A stretch of 64,000 bases of DNA from JAEZKC01 sp046546375 (lineage in GTDB: Bacteria > Fibrobacterota > Chitinivibrionia > Chitinivibrionales > Chitinispirillaceae): NCBI GenBank assembly GCA_046546375.1, contig JBKGXV010000008.1, forward strand, positions 1 through 64,000, read 5' to 3'. The notes beneath the pieces were generated by a model. That model was given only the letters and a program-made list of their open reading frames with translations. It did not search any database and was not told the DNA's origin. Shown in pieces: positions 43,800-52,372 of this stretch. A program made the position numbers and the translations under genes. Numbering within the stretch: position 1 is the stretch's first letter; each line of letters opens with the position of its first letter.

Positions 43800-45821
43800 T
43801 CATTCGTAAAGTTTGAATTCTGCAGCTTTCAGATCTTTTCCTCTGAAAATCCAGGCTTTTACAAATCCCCTTGTTTCTATTGTAAACAAAGGGTCAGCAG
43901 TATGCGGGAATCCGAAATCCGGATAGGTGGAGATTCCGTTTCGGGAAAGTAGGTAAAAATCGTTTTCGTCATAGCTGTATTGGAATCTGCCAGCCTCTAT
44001 GGGCATGGAATAGGTAGACACGTTTTCAGGTGTACGGATAAGAGAACCCGGAAAGTTGTGATAAATGCGGATACGTTCCCGTTTCTTCAGCTTCTCCAGT
44101 TTCCTAAAGGCCACATATAGTTCCTCTCCCCATCCGGGATACCAGGGGCTGACCTTGCCGAACGCGGGATGCTTGTGGAAATCCTCAGAATAGTTTGCCC
44201 ATACGGGACGGAATGCCGAGCCCAGAGGCTGAAAAGGCACAACTTCGATAAATAATAGTATCAGAACTGCTGCAGTTACAGTGCGTTTCTTCCAAACAGA
44301 CCTCAGTGGAATTGAGAACACGCCCGGGACAAAAGTGATGACTGTGCCCAGAAGGAAAAGATTGAAATATCGGGGGTAAAGGGGAATCTGCAATGCACCG
44401 TACAGAAACGGAGCGCTCAGGAAGAATATCGCTAACAGATCGATCCCCAGTATTGGTTTTCTTTCCGCATATTTCTTTTCAAACAGTGAAAAAATGCTGC
44501 TCGCCAGTAAAAGTACAAGAAGAACTGTTGGAAAGGCATTTATGAAAACCGCGCAGGCCCATCCCACGGAAGCTATGATGTGGGTGAAGAACGTTTGCGC
44601 ATTGTAGTGAAGTGCGATTCCGTTGAATAGGGAACCTGGTGTGTGATGACCATCGGAAACAGGGATGTGTGGCCATATCCTGGTGTCAAGACAATATGTT
44701 GAAACGATTCCTGTCGTGATGACGAATGTCAGTAGAAGGGATTTGGTGGTGGAAACTATTTTGTTTATGTTGCTTGTTTCTTTGTAATTGTAATGTATGA
44801 AGTAATAGAGCAGGTATGTCAGAAAAGCCCCGAGAGAAACTGCTGCATAAATCAAAATGACTTTGAAGAGCATAATCTCATGTCCCTGAAGTCGGGAACT
44901 GAAAAGAAAACTTTTGGCACCTTCACCCAGAAAATGTTTTATAGGCCAGAATCCCGCCTCGAATGCCACAAACAGCTGATCTGGATTCAGAGCCGGGCCA
45001 CTGGTGTCATGGGTGATTTTGACCAGAGCAAATGAAACGAAAATCAATGTGAGCGCAATTCCCGAGGTCATAGCCGCATTGCCCATTATTCCGTAGATCG
45101 TTTTTCCCCAAAAATGGCTCGCATATCGGCAGGTGAGACGGGCGGTTGTCAGAAAAAGAGACAGCCAAAGAAGAGGGGAGGCAATGAGTTTTTCATGTGA
45201 AGCAAGGGTCAGAGCCCCGATACTGGCAAAAAGAAGCACTTTCCTTCCCGACTGCATACCGGCTGCAAGCCATACGCATCCAAGTACTCCAAAAAGCATG
45301 GAATTGAGATCGTAATTGAGAGTCTTGAGGGCAAGACCGGTTACCGGCATCAAAACTACGGCATTGAAGATAAGCACCTGAAACAGACCTCTGGATACTT
45401 TTACCGCATGCAGCCGGTGTGTCTGATCGATAATCAGATTGATTAGAAAAACCCCGATAATCCAGTGGGCTGCTTTGGCACATACAAGCGTCACATCTTT
45501 GGTGATACCGGTAATCTTCTGTATCAGTCCGAACAGGGGGCCAAGAATGGTCGTGGTGGTGCGGAATGCTCCCAGATTCCACTGACGCAACCGGCCATTA
45601 TTGAAATTGATGATGTCGTAGAAGATGTAGGATTCATCCCAGCTGAGAAACTGGGTGAAAAATGCAGATGAAAACAGAGCGGCGGGGAAGACGGCAATCA
45701 GGGTCAGAAGAACACTTTTTTTCGCAGTACCTCTTCTCAATATCAGAAATGCCGATTGTATTCCCAATGCCGCAGCGCAGCAGAGCAGTTCTGTGAGGGT
45801 CATTTCTGAAAACAGGGGCAT
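43800..45821 (-). CDS. GT-C-like polytopic membrane protein (paralogue of 41775-43793)
   Basis: The 673-residue protein is a clear paralogue of the convergent gene ending six bases away. The first outer loop reads FLSWDESYIFYD (Asp62-Glu63) and then LRQWNLGAFRTTT; later shared blocks are LKTLNYDLNSMLFG, ASHEKLIASPLL, FNGIALHYNAQ, QIPLYPRYFNLF, VPFQPLGSAFRPVW, PGWGEE and ETRGFVKAWIFRG. It is all membrane except for the last hundred or so residues. It reads leftward, away from the operon it resembles, so it has its own promoter. Function as inferred for its partner. Confidence 0.75.
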   Translation of the reverse strand: MPLFSEMTLTELLCCAAALGIQSAFLILRRGTAKKSVLLTLIAVFPAALFSSAFFTQFLSWDESYIFYDIINFNNGRLRQWNLGAFRTTTTILGPLFGLIQKITGITKDVTLVCAKAAHWIIGVFLINLIIDQTHRLHAVKVSRGLFQVLIFNAVVLMPVTGLALKTLNYDLNSMLFGVLGCVWLAAGMQSGRKVLLFASIGALTLASHEKLIASPLLWLSLFLTTARLTCRYASHFWGKTIYGIMGNAAMTSGIALTLIFVSFALVKITHDTSGPALNPDQLFVAFEAGFWPIKHFLGEGAKSFLFSSRLQGHEIMLFKVILIYAAVSLGAFLTYLLYYFIHYNYKETSNINKIVSTTKSLLLTFVITTGIVSTYCLDTRIWPHIPVSDGHHTPGSLFNGIALHYNAQTFFTHIIASVGWACAVFINAFPTVLLVLLLASSIFSLFEKKYAERKPILGIDLLAIFFLSAPFLYGALQIPLYPRYFNLFLLGTVITFVPGVFSIPLRSVWKKRTVTAAVLILLFIEVVPFQPLGSAFRPVWANYSEDFHKHPAFGKVSPWYPGWGEELYVAFRKLEKLKKRERIRIYHNFPGSLIRTPENVSTYSMPIEAGRFQYSYDENDFYLLSRNGISTYPDFGFPHTADPLFTIETRGFVKAWIFRGKDLKAAEFKLYE

Positions 45822-46013
45822 AGCTTCTGAACCGATCTGTTAGCTCTTCACGTCTAATTCATTATATGATTTCAGAGGCTGCGGTGCAAACCAAAAAGCT
45901 GTTGAGAACGGCGGGGAATCGATAACCATAGAGCTTTTGGGGAACTGAAAGATGGTGAAGCTGGGCGAAAACTCAAGTGTTTGATATATTCTGCAAAAAA
46001 AAGTGGAAAAAAC

Positions 46014-46042
46014 TTGCATGATTTCCCTCTGTGTTTTATAAT
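46014..46042 (+). promoter_or_regulatory. Strong sigma-70-type promoter at the ATG of the cupin regulator
   Basis: TTGCAT (46014-46019) and a perfect TATAAT (46037-46042) are 17 bases apart. The expected start of transcription (46049-46050) coincides with the ATG, so the mRNA would be leaderless. Confidence 0.7.
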
Positions 46043-46049
46043 TACTGTA

Positions 46050-46643
46050 ATGAATGAAGCAGAACTGAAAAAAATGCTGCCCCGACTGGGCCGGACGCTC
46101 AGGCTTCACCGGGAGAAAACCGGACGCAATCAGGGGCAAATAGCTGTCCAGGCCGGTATTTCCACCAGTATGTTAAGCCAGATAGAGCGGGGGATCGTCT
46201 CCCCTTCGATAGACACTCTCGTACTGGTGTGCCATGCGCTTGACCTGGATCTTTCAGAGCTGTTCAAGGGGCTCTCCCCAAGACGACCGGTGAGTGTTCA
46301 TCGTCATGGGGAGCGGTTGGCCACCAAAAGCAGCGGTGTGAGATACGAGCAGCTGATTACAGGCAGAAGCGGGGCCTTCAATGCTGAACTTTTTCTCCTG
46401 GAGGTGGCTCCGGGGGCATCATCCACTCTGAGTGACCGGGGGCATGAGGGAGTGGAGATGGGGTATGTTCTTGAGGGGGAGGCGGTGTTGTGTGTTGATG
46501 GAAGCGATTATGAGGTGAGGCAGGGTGACAGTTTTTCTTTTGAGTCGAATCGGCCCCACCGGCTTCACAATGCCGGGGAAGGTCTGTTCAGAGCAGTATG
46601 GGCTATCTCTCCGCCGCATCTGGATTATTTCGTGGCCGAATAG
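46050..46643 (+). CDS. XRE-family regulator with cupin domain
   Basis: From the ATG at 46050 the protein has 197 residues. Residues of about 13-75 form an XRE helix-turn-helix (LHREKTGRNQGQIAVQAGISTSMLSQIERG, read in two pieces), and residues of about 120-195 form a cupin (GHEGVEMGYVLEGEAVLCV, SFESNRPHRLHNAG). Such regulators bind a small ligand in the cupin and often control amine, sugar or amino-acid genes. No ribosome-binding site precedes this ATG, but the promoter places the mRNA start on it. An upstream TTG at 45981 lies before the promoter and is rejected. Its nearest target candidates are leuC-leuD, 60 bases downstream. Confidence 0.85.
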   Translation: MNEAELKKMLPRLGRTLRLHREKTGRNQGQIAVQAGISTSMLSQIERGIVSPSIDTLVLVCHALDLDLSELFKGLSPRRPVSVHRHGERLATKSSGVRYEQLITGRSGAFNAELFLLEVAPGASSTLSDRGHEGVEMGYVLEGEAVLCVDGSDYEVRQGDSFSFESNRPHRLHNAGEGLFRAVWAISPPHLDYFVAE

Positions 46644-46703
46644 TTTTCATTTCAATTTTGAAACAGATATGAACGTATAAATCCTTAACAGAAAGGGTGG
46701 TGT

Positions 46704-47990
46704 ATGGGTAAGACCATTACGGAGAAGATTTTCGATGCTCATCAGATAGATGAGCCCTTTGAAGGAACCAGGGTTCTTTCACTGGATGTGGTGATGTGCC
46801 ATGAGATCACTACCCCCATAGCCATAGCGGATCTTGAATGGCGGGGAAAGGACCGGGTGTTTGACACCACCAAGGTCAAAGCGGTGATAGATCATGTGAC
46901 GCCGTCCAAGGATTCAAAGAGTGCAACACAGGCAAAGATCCTCCGTGAGTGGGCTCGCCGACACGGGATAAAGGATTTTTTCGATGTGGGGGAAAACGGT
47001 GTATGTCATGCTCTGTTTCCGGAAAAGGGTTTCATTCGGCCAGGATTTACGGTGATCATGGGTGACAGTCACACCTGTACTCATGGAGCTTTCGGCAGTT
47101 TTGCCGCCGGGGTGGGCACCACTGATCTGGAAGTGGGCATACTCAAAGGGGTGTGTGCGTTCAGGCCTCCTGAAAGTATCAGGGTTGAAATAACCGGAAA
47201 GGCTTCCAAGGGAGTGTATGCAAAGGATATCATCCTGGAGGTGATCCGTCAGCTCACAGTGAACGGAGCCACTGATCATGTGATAGAGTTCGGAGGTCCG
47301 GTGGTGGAGACCATGAGCATGGAGGAGCGGATGACGCTGTGCAATATGGCGATTGAAGCCGGGGGCACTTCAGGGTTGTGCATGCCTGACAGGGTGACTG
47401 CTGAATATCTGTGGCCGTTCATTGCGGATGATTATAACGGCAATATATATGAGGCTGTTGAGGATTTTGCAAAGTGGCATTCTGATTCAAATGCTGCATA
47501 TGCCAAGACAGTGTCGGTGGATGTTTCCGGGCTGGAACCGGTGGTGACCGTGGGCTACAAGCCTGATCAGGTGAAAAAAGTAAAGGAGCTGCCTCAAACA
47601 CGCATCGATCAGGTTTATCTGGGCAGTTGCACCAACGGCAGAATTTCGGATTTGAGAATAGCCGCTCAGGTGACCAAGGGTAAAAAACTTGCTCCGGGAG
47701 TGCGGGGAATTGTCAGTCCGGCCACACCCGCAGTTTACCGTCAGGCCATGGAGGAGGGGCTTATCGCCGTCTTTATGGATGCGGGATACTGCATCGCCAA
47801 TCCCACCTGCGGAGCATGTCTGGGAATGTCAACCGGAGTGCTTGCACAAGGAGAGGTATGCGTATCAACCACCAATCGGAATTTCAACGGACGTATGGGA
47901 AAGGGTGGAATGGTGCACCTGGCATCACCGGCAAGTGCCGCGGCAAGCGGTATCACCGGTCATCTGACCGATCCCAGAGATTATCTCTGA
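46704..47990 (+). CDS. leuC: 3-isopropylmalate dehydratase large subunit
   Basis: The 428-residue protein belongs to the aconitase-family LeuC/HacA type of about 420 residues. It has VMCHEITTPIAI, MGDSHTCTHGAFGSFAAGVGTTDLE (the first cluster cysteine), GSCTNGRISDLR and NPTCGACLGMS with the two further Fe-S cysteines. With LeuD it isomerises 2-isopropylmalate in leucine synthesis; the shorter type can also act on homologous substrates such as citramalate. A good ribosome-binding site (AAAGGGTGG) precedes the ATG. Confidence 0.9.
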   Translation: MGKTITEKIFDAHQIDEPFEGTRVLSLDVVMCHEITTPIAIADLEWRGKDRVFDTTKVKAVIDHVTPSKDSKSATQAKILREWARRHGIKDFFDVGENGVCHALFPEKGFIRPGFTVIMGDSHTCTHGAFGSFAAGVGTTDLEVGILKGVCAFRPPESIRVEITGKASKGVYAKDIILEVIRQLTVNGATDHVIEFGGPVVETMSMEERMTLCNMAIEAGGTSGLCMPDRVTAEYLWPFIADDYNGNIYEAVEDFAKWHSDSNAAYAKTVSVDVSGLEPVVTVGYKPDQVKKVKELPQTRIDQVYLGSCTNGRISDLRIAAQVTKGKKLAPGVRGIVSPATPAVYRQAMEEGLIAVFMDAGYCIANPTCGACLGMSTGVLAQGEVCVSTTNRNFNGRMGKGGMVHLASPASAAASGITGHLTDPRDYL

Positions 47991-48087
47991 AAGAGGGGTG
48001 ATCATGGGGGGCGCCGCCCGTAAGGGAGGAGGCCTCCAACACTGAACTTTTTTACGATTAAAGGTAAACCCGTGAACGGAGGTACAA

Positions 48088-48615
48088 ATGAAGACATTCG
48101 GAGGATCAGTTCTTTTTCTGGACAGATCGGATATAAATACAGATGAGATCATTCCTGCAAAATATCTTACCGAGGTGAAAAAGGAAGCACTTAAACCTTA
48201 CCTGTTGGAGGATCTCAATCTCGACGGTTTCGATCCTGCGGGGGATTGGCGGGGCAAGGCGAAAGTGGTTGTTGCAAGGGCCAATTTCGGGTGCGGTTCA
48301 TCACGTGAACATGCGCCCTGGGCACTCGAGGTGAATGATATCACCTGCGTTATTGCGGAAAACTATGCCCGGATCTTCAGACAGAATATGTTTAACGGAG
48401 GAATGCTGGCGATTGAGCTTCCTAAAGAAAAAATAGAGGAGCTGTTCACTCTTTGCGGTAAGGGAGAGGTGATGTGTGATGTGGATGTGGAGAGGAAAAA
48501 GCTTACATTCTCATATGAGAACGGTTCAAAGGAGCTGGATTTCACACTGTCTCAGTTTGATGATGCGCTGGTGAAAGCCGGTGGCTGGGTGGAATTCGCC
48601 GACGCCAGATATTAA
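48088..48615 (+). CDS. leuD: 3-isopropylmalate dehydratase small subunit
   Basis: The 175-residue protein is the swivelling subunit of the leucine-pathway dehydratase. It has FLDRSDINTDEIIPAKYL, ARANFGCGSSREHAPWAL and CVIAENYARIFRQNMFNGGM, all characteristic. GGAGGT lies four bases before the ATG. It is separated from leuC by 97 bases containing palindromic, GC-rich sequence (GGCGCCGCC and GGAGGCCTCC at 48028-48037), which may modulate expression of leuD relative to leuC. Confidence 0.92.
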   Translation: MKTFGGSVLFLDRSDINTDEIIPAKYLTEVKKEALKPYLLEDLNLDGFDPAGDWRGKAKVVVARANFGCGSSREHAPWALEVNDITCVIAENYARIFRQNMFNGGMLAIELPKEKIEELFTLCGKGEVMCDVDVERKKLTFSYENGSKELDFTLSQFDDALVKAGGWVEFADARY

Positions 48616-48623
48616 TGGTTTAA

Positions 48624-48652
48624 AAGGCCCTGGGGAAAAACTGCGGGGCCTT
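48624..48652. terminator. Hairpin after leuD
   Basis: AAGGCCC pairs with GGGCCTT around a 15-base interior that may form a smaller stem, between leuD and the convergent anti-sigma gene. There is no good T-run. Confidence 0.45.
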
Positions 48653-48663
48653 GAAACGATTCA

Positions 48664-49005
48664 TTACCCGATGTATATGACCAGATAGTAGAACAGAAGT
48701 ATGGCCCCGATGGTCAGCAGGCCCAGCAGAAAAGGATATTTGTACCAGTTCTGTATAAAGACCATGGCACGGCTCTGGAATGTTTTCTTTTTGGTGGCCG
48801 CAAAGATTTTGTTGGTAACCGATGGCGTGACCTCCACATCCTCAATCTCCTGGAACGCTTCCTTCACATTCTTCATCTCTTCTATGTACTCCGAGCAGCA
48901 TGTGCAGCTCTGCACATGTTCCCTGATCTCTTCACCGATTTGTTCGCCAAGGGCGAATTCGATCAGTTCCTCTTCTGTGGGATGTTCTTTTATTGTGTAA
49001 CCCAT
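48664..49005 (-). CDS. Zinc-type anti-sigma factor
   Basis: The 113-residue protein has the zinc anti-sigma (ZAS) motif HVQSCTCC (His30, Cys34, Cys37) in the N-terminal cytoplasmic part and a single C-terminal membrane helix (about 90-112). Such proteins hold an ECF sigma factor inactive until an envelope or redox signal arrives. The periplasmic part is nearly absent, so a sensing partner may be needed. It overlaps the sigma gene by 16 bases, which is typical of cognate pairs. Confidence 0.85.
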   Translation of the reverse strand: MGYTIKEHPTEEELIEFALGEQIGEEIREHVQSCTCCSEYIEEMKNVKEAFQEIEDVEVTPSVTNKIFAATKKKTFQSRAMVFIQNWYKYPFLLGLLTIGAILLFYYLVIYIG

Positions 49006-49481
49006 ACGGCCTTCTTTTTCAGTTTTTCCCTCAAGCCTTTAAGAGCTCTGAATGCCTTTATCCTCACGTTGTTTTCGGTGAGTTCCAGCATGACGCCAAT
49101 CTCTTTATAAGTATACCCGTCTCTGAGGTGAAAGTAAAGAATACTCCGTTCTGTTTCGGGCAGATCGTCAACTATCTTCCAGTCAAAAGGGGTTTCTCCG
49201 TGATAGTTGGGGTCGTAGTTTTCCTCTCCATAGGCCCGCCGCAGTCTTGAGAATCGGCTGCATTTTCTGAAATGGTCAAGACAGGCGTTGCGGGCGACTC
49301 TGTAAAGCCAGCACATTCGTTCCTCCGGGGGAGCGGGAATGCTTTCCACTTTCCAGATTTTTATGAACACCTCCTGCAGAATGTCATCGGCGGCTGATCT
49401 GTTGTGGGTAAGCCAGAGAATGAACGTGTACACCTTCTGGGCATACTCTTCATAAATCCTTCTGAATTCTCTGTTCTGCAA
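48990..49481 (-). CDS. ECF-family RNA polymerase sigma factor
   Basis: The protein has region 2 (REFRRIYEEYAQKVYTFILW, ADDILQEVFIKIW) and region 4 (LPETERSILYFHLRDGYTYKEIG, LTENNVRIKAFRALKGL). Between them is a short linker with the conserved WLYRVARNACLDHFR. I chose the TTG at 49481 (163 residues) because GAGGAG lies six bases upstream; a GTG at 49511 would add ten residues but has no ribosome-binding site. Its activity should be checked by the overlapping anti-sigma gene. It starts about 270 bases from the BON gene. Confidence 0.9.
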   Translation of the reverse strand: MQNREFRRIYEEYAQKVYTFILWLTHNRSAADDILQEVFIKIWKVESIPAPPEERMCWLYRVARNACLDHFRKCSRFSRLRRAYGEENYDPNYHGETPFDWKIVDDLPETERSILYFHLRDGYTYKEIGVMLELTENNVRIKAFRALKGLREKLKKKAVWVTQ

Positions 49482-49752
49482 GCTAATCTCCTCTGGCAAG
49501 CTGCCGAGCACAAGGTTGTAGAGGAAAGATACTTACCCCTGATCTTTGCAGGCAAGTTTCTGTCATATAAACGCTGCAGGTCAGCAGATTGTTACAGTTA
49601 TTCATGAGTTGTTATCTGTTCGAAGCTTTCCCTCGGAGTCACCGGTTCCGGCTGCTTCACGCTGGCTCTCCGGACGGTTTCAAGGCAGGAGGGATAGCCG
49701 CATGGTCGGGCATTGGGATACCGAAGCGGTGAACGGGAAGCGAAATAACGAT

Positions 49753-50424
49753 CTAGAATTCCGGCACTATCGCCAGGTCGTTCTGCACATCGGTGACCCC
49801 GGGGGTGAACTGTGCAATGCTCTGAGCTGCGCGATAGGCGGACCATCCCGGAACTGTGCCGCTGAGGGTAACCGCACCCTTTTCCACTTCCACATCGAGC
49901 GTGTCTATATCGATATCCACATTGCGGTCGAGAGCATCCACAACGTTCTCGGCTATGATTTCATCCAGAAGGTCATGGGTGGGGACAACGGTGAGAAGGT
50001 TGTCCACCACCGCCACCCCCAGAACGTCACCGGCCAGGTTTTCCGCCTTCTTCTTTTTCCAGTAGGCATCCACTGCCCCTTCGAGGCGAACCACATTCAC
50101 ATCCACCTCGATCACGATATCCTGGTCACTCAGATCGGGGTTCCACTCGAATATGCTGCGCAGGGCATTGCGGATCTCCTCCTCGGGCAGCGGTCCCGTT
50201 TTATGGGAACTGACCACCGAAAGCAGATTGTCCACTCGGGTCACACCCGGGACCGCATGGGCGTCAGTTTCGGCTGCCTGACGGGCCAGCCGGGAGTCCA
50301 CTTTCCCGAACAGCCGTACCGTTCCGTCCACGATTTCCACATTGATTCCGGAGGCATCCACCCGGTTGTCCCAGAAAAGCTGGTCAATGATGCGTTTTTT
50401 GGTTTCCTCAGTGCTGTATATCAT
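49753..50424 (-). CDS. Triple-BON-domain protein
   Basis: From the ATG at 50424 (GGAG seven bases upstream) the protein has 223 residues made of three BON domains (about 5-70, 77-145, 150-220). Each has the pattern of an N-terminal helix and a V.V..G.V.L.G.V strand pair (VEIVDGTVRLFGKVDS, IEVDVNVVRLEGAVDA, VEVEKGAVTLSGTVPG), followed by V..V.N.L. No signal peptide is visible, so it may be cytoplasmic or use an unusual route. BON domains bind phospholipids or envelope; a stress role is usual. The 44 in-frame codons upstream have no start with a ribosome-binding site. Confidence 0.82.
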   Translation of the reverse strand: MIYSTEETKKRIIDQLFWDNRVDASGINVEIVDGTVRLFGKVDSRLARQAAETDAHAVPGVTRVDNLLSVVSSHKTGPLPEEEIRNALRSIFEWNPDLSDQDIVIEVDVNVVRLEGAVDAYWKKKKAENLAGDVLGVAVVDNLLTVVPTHDLLDEIIAENVVDALDRNVDIDIDTLDVEVEKGAVTLSGTVPGWSAYRAAQSIAQFTPGVTDVQNDLAIVPEF

Positions 50425-50554
50425 GACAGAACTCCGCGTTTGCCGTTGCAGTTTTGCGTAGAACGGTTGTTGTACTGATGGAACTGCAAAAAGGGGGCCT
50501 AAAGAAGAAAAGAGGGCAAGATTATACAGAACCAAGCGTTCAGTGAGGAAATAC

Positions 50555-50589
50555 AAAAAGCCGGAGAAACCAAAAATGGTTTCTCCGGC
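50555..50589 (-). terminator. Rho-independent terminator of the bS22-like gene
   Basis: A perfect 12-bp stem (GCCGGAGAAACC with GGTTTCTCCGGC) closes a 6-base loop and, read leftward, is followed by TTTTT. It lies 23 bases past the stop at 50613. Confidence 0.92.
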
Positions 50590-50612
50590 AGGAATCGCAC
50601 TGCCCGATAAAT

Positions 50613-50702
50613 TTACTTTTTCTTATGTCTCTGGCTGCGACGGGCTTTTTTTCTTTTATGACGGTTGATCTTCGATTTTCTCTTCTTTTTTACACTCGAC
50701 AT
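50613..50702 (-). CDS. bS22/AURKAIP1-COX24-like mini ribosomal protein
   Basis: A 29-residue gene reading leftward encodes MSSVKKKRKSKINRHKRKK followed by ARRSQRHKKK. This is the composition and pattern of the very short AURKAIP1/COX24-domain proteins, which are ribosome-associated (bS22/bTHX-like) in several phyla. It has a ribosome-binding-like AAAGGA ten bases upstream and its own strong terminator (50555-50589). It is too short for most gene finders. It stands as a single-gene unit divergent from recF. An alternative is a non-ribosomal basic peptide. Confidence 0.8.
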   Translation of the reverse strand: MSSVKKKRKSKINRHKRKKARRSQRHKKK

Positions 50703-50923
50703 TCGTCGGTCATCCTTTCGAATGAAGTCTGCGATTCCGGTTTTTAGAATTGCTTAATATGCATAATGCCAGCCGCAACGTCAAGACAATTGGAACCATT
50801 ATGTTCTGTTTTCTGGAAGTGACGCAATGATCGGGCCGGAAACTCCTTTTTTTCACTCTCTGGGCAACAAATTATCCTCATTACCGTATTATTATACATT
50901 ATTATATAGTATATTTTAGAGCT

Positions 50924-52012
50924 ATGCATCTTAACCGTCTCAGACTTCAGAATTTCCGCAATTACACTGATCTTGAAATGGAATTCCCCCCTCAAGGGGC
51001 TCTGTTTGAGGGCGCGAATGGAGCTGGGAAAACAAACCTGCTGGAGAGTATCCACCTTCTGTGTACAGGGCGGTCTCAGCGAAGGGCTTCAAGAGCAACT
51101 ATGATACGCCATGAAGAGCACAGCGCTTTTGCCGAGGGGGTTTTCTCCTATGAACAGGCCGCGTCCAAGGCTTCCATAGGTTTCAGCAGGGATAAGAAAG
51201 TGGTGATGAGGCGGGATGATGTGGTAGTGAACACATTTTCGGAGTGGTTTGGAGAGCGTCCGGTGGTTTCTTTCGGTATTGATGATCTCGATCTGGTATA
51301 CGGTTCTCCGGAAAGCCGCAGGCGATTTCTGGATATGCTGCTTTGCCAGATGGACCGTTCATATCTGGAGGCTTTGGTCAAGTACCGCAGAAGCATGCTG
51401 TGTCGAAACAGCCTCATGGGGAAAACAGACGATCCGCTTCAGTTCGAATTGTATGAAGAGGGCATGGCTGAGGCTGGGGTGGAGCTTGTTTTCGGAAGGC
51501 AGAAAATAGTCTCAGAGCTCAAATCCGTTCTGAGTGATTTCTACCGCCAAATTAGCGAGGGTAGTGAATCGGCCGATGTGGAGTACGAGCCCCGGTGGAA
51601 GTGCGATTTAACTGGCAAAAATGAGTGTAAAAATGTATTTTTACACTTCTTGAGTGAGCGCAGAGAGAAAGATGTCGAAATGGGTTTCTCCGCTTCCGGT
51701 CCGCACAGAGACGATCTTCGCTTCCTTCTCGACCGAAAGCCAGCCAAAACCTTTGGATCGCAGGGTCAGTGCCGCTCCTATGTACTTTCTTTGAAACTCG
51801 GTTCGGTCCTTCTTATCGAACGGCACATACAGGACAACATGATCTTTCTCATTGACGATGCTGTTTCGGAGCTTGATTCGGGAAGGTCTTCACGTGTGTA
51901 TCCACTGCTTGAGGGCAAGGGGCAGGTCTTCATTGCCACCCCCAAGTGTGATGCGCCCCTGGGCAATGAGGTGCTTAAGTGCAGCGTGGACAGAGGAAAG
52001 GTGCTTGTGTAG
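50924..52012 (+). CDS. recF: DNA repair and replication protein RecF
   Basis: The 362-residue protein is an SMC-like ATPase that helps load RecA at gaps. It opens with LNRLRLQNFRNYTDLEMEF, has Walker A GANGAGKT (30-37), the QASASR-type signature region QCRSYVLSLKLG, SGPHRDDLRFLL and Walker B FLIDDAVSELD. It begins the rightward recF-dciA-like-gyrB-surE-gyrA run. The region just upstream is very AT-rich and carries one DnaA-box-like site. No dnaA or dnaN is adjacent. Confidence 0.93.
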   Translation: MHLNRLRLQNFRNYTDLEMEFPPQGALFEGANGAGKTNLLESIHLLCTGRSQRRASRATMIRHEEHSAFAEGVFSYEQAASKASIGFSRDKKVVMRRDDVVVNTFSEWFGERPVVSFGIDDLDLVYGSPESRRRFLDMLLCQMDRSYLEALVKYRRSMLCRNSLMGKTDDPLQFELYEEGMAEAGVELVFGRQKIVSELKSVLSDFYRQISEGSESADVEYEPRWKCDLTGKNECKNVFLHFLSERREKDVEMGFSASGPHRDDLRFLLDRKPAKTFGSQGQCRSYVLSLKLGSVLLIERHIQDNMIFLIDDAVSELDSGRSSRVYPLLEGKGQVFIATPKCDAPLGNEVLKCSVDRGKVLV

Positions 52013-52305
52013 TGAAGCGTTCCCAACCGCCTTCAAAGGTAGGCGCCGTTCTTCAGTCCATCCTCCAGGAGCGCGGCTATTCCACTATCTGCAAGGAATA
52101 CGAAGTGGTGGCCAAGTGGAAGGAGATAGTGGGGGAGCGTGTGGGGGCTGTGACCGAATGCAGCAGGACCGAAAACGGGATTCTATATGTTAAAGTGAAA
52201 TCCGCTCCCTGGCGTCAGGAGCTTGCTTATCTCAAGGGCGACCTGATCAAATCCATTCACAGAGAGACGGACTGTACCAGTATCAAGGATATAATCTTTT
52301 ACTGA
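52012..52305 (+). CDS. DUF721/DciA-like protein
   Basis: The 97-residue protein starts with a GTG that overlaps the recF stop (TAGTG). It has the DUF721 pattern: VGAVLQSILQERGY, VVAKWKEIVGERV and ILYVKVKSAPWRQELAYLKGDLIKSI. DciA proteins of this family help load the replicative helicase; their genes are often near recF and gyrB in genomes without dnaC. Here the position supports that role. It is short but complete for the family. Confidence 0.82.
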   Translation: MKRSQPPSKVGAVLQSILQERGYSTICKEYEVVAKWKEIVGERVGAVTECSRTENGILYVKVKSAPWRQELAYLKGDLIKSIHRETDCTSIKDIIFY

Positions 52306-52372
52306 CACCTGCTGTATATGAGACATGGGCTGACTCATGTCCCTATGGCAGTGTTAAAAACGGAGCAGTGAT

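Noticed and set aside
45981..46049. Upstream TTG start for the XRE-cupin gene
   Set aside because: The start lies before the promoter and encodes residues unlike the family; ATG 46050 is preferred.
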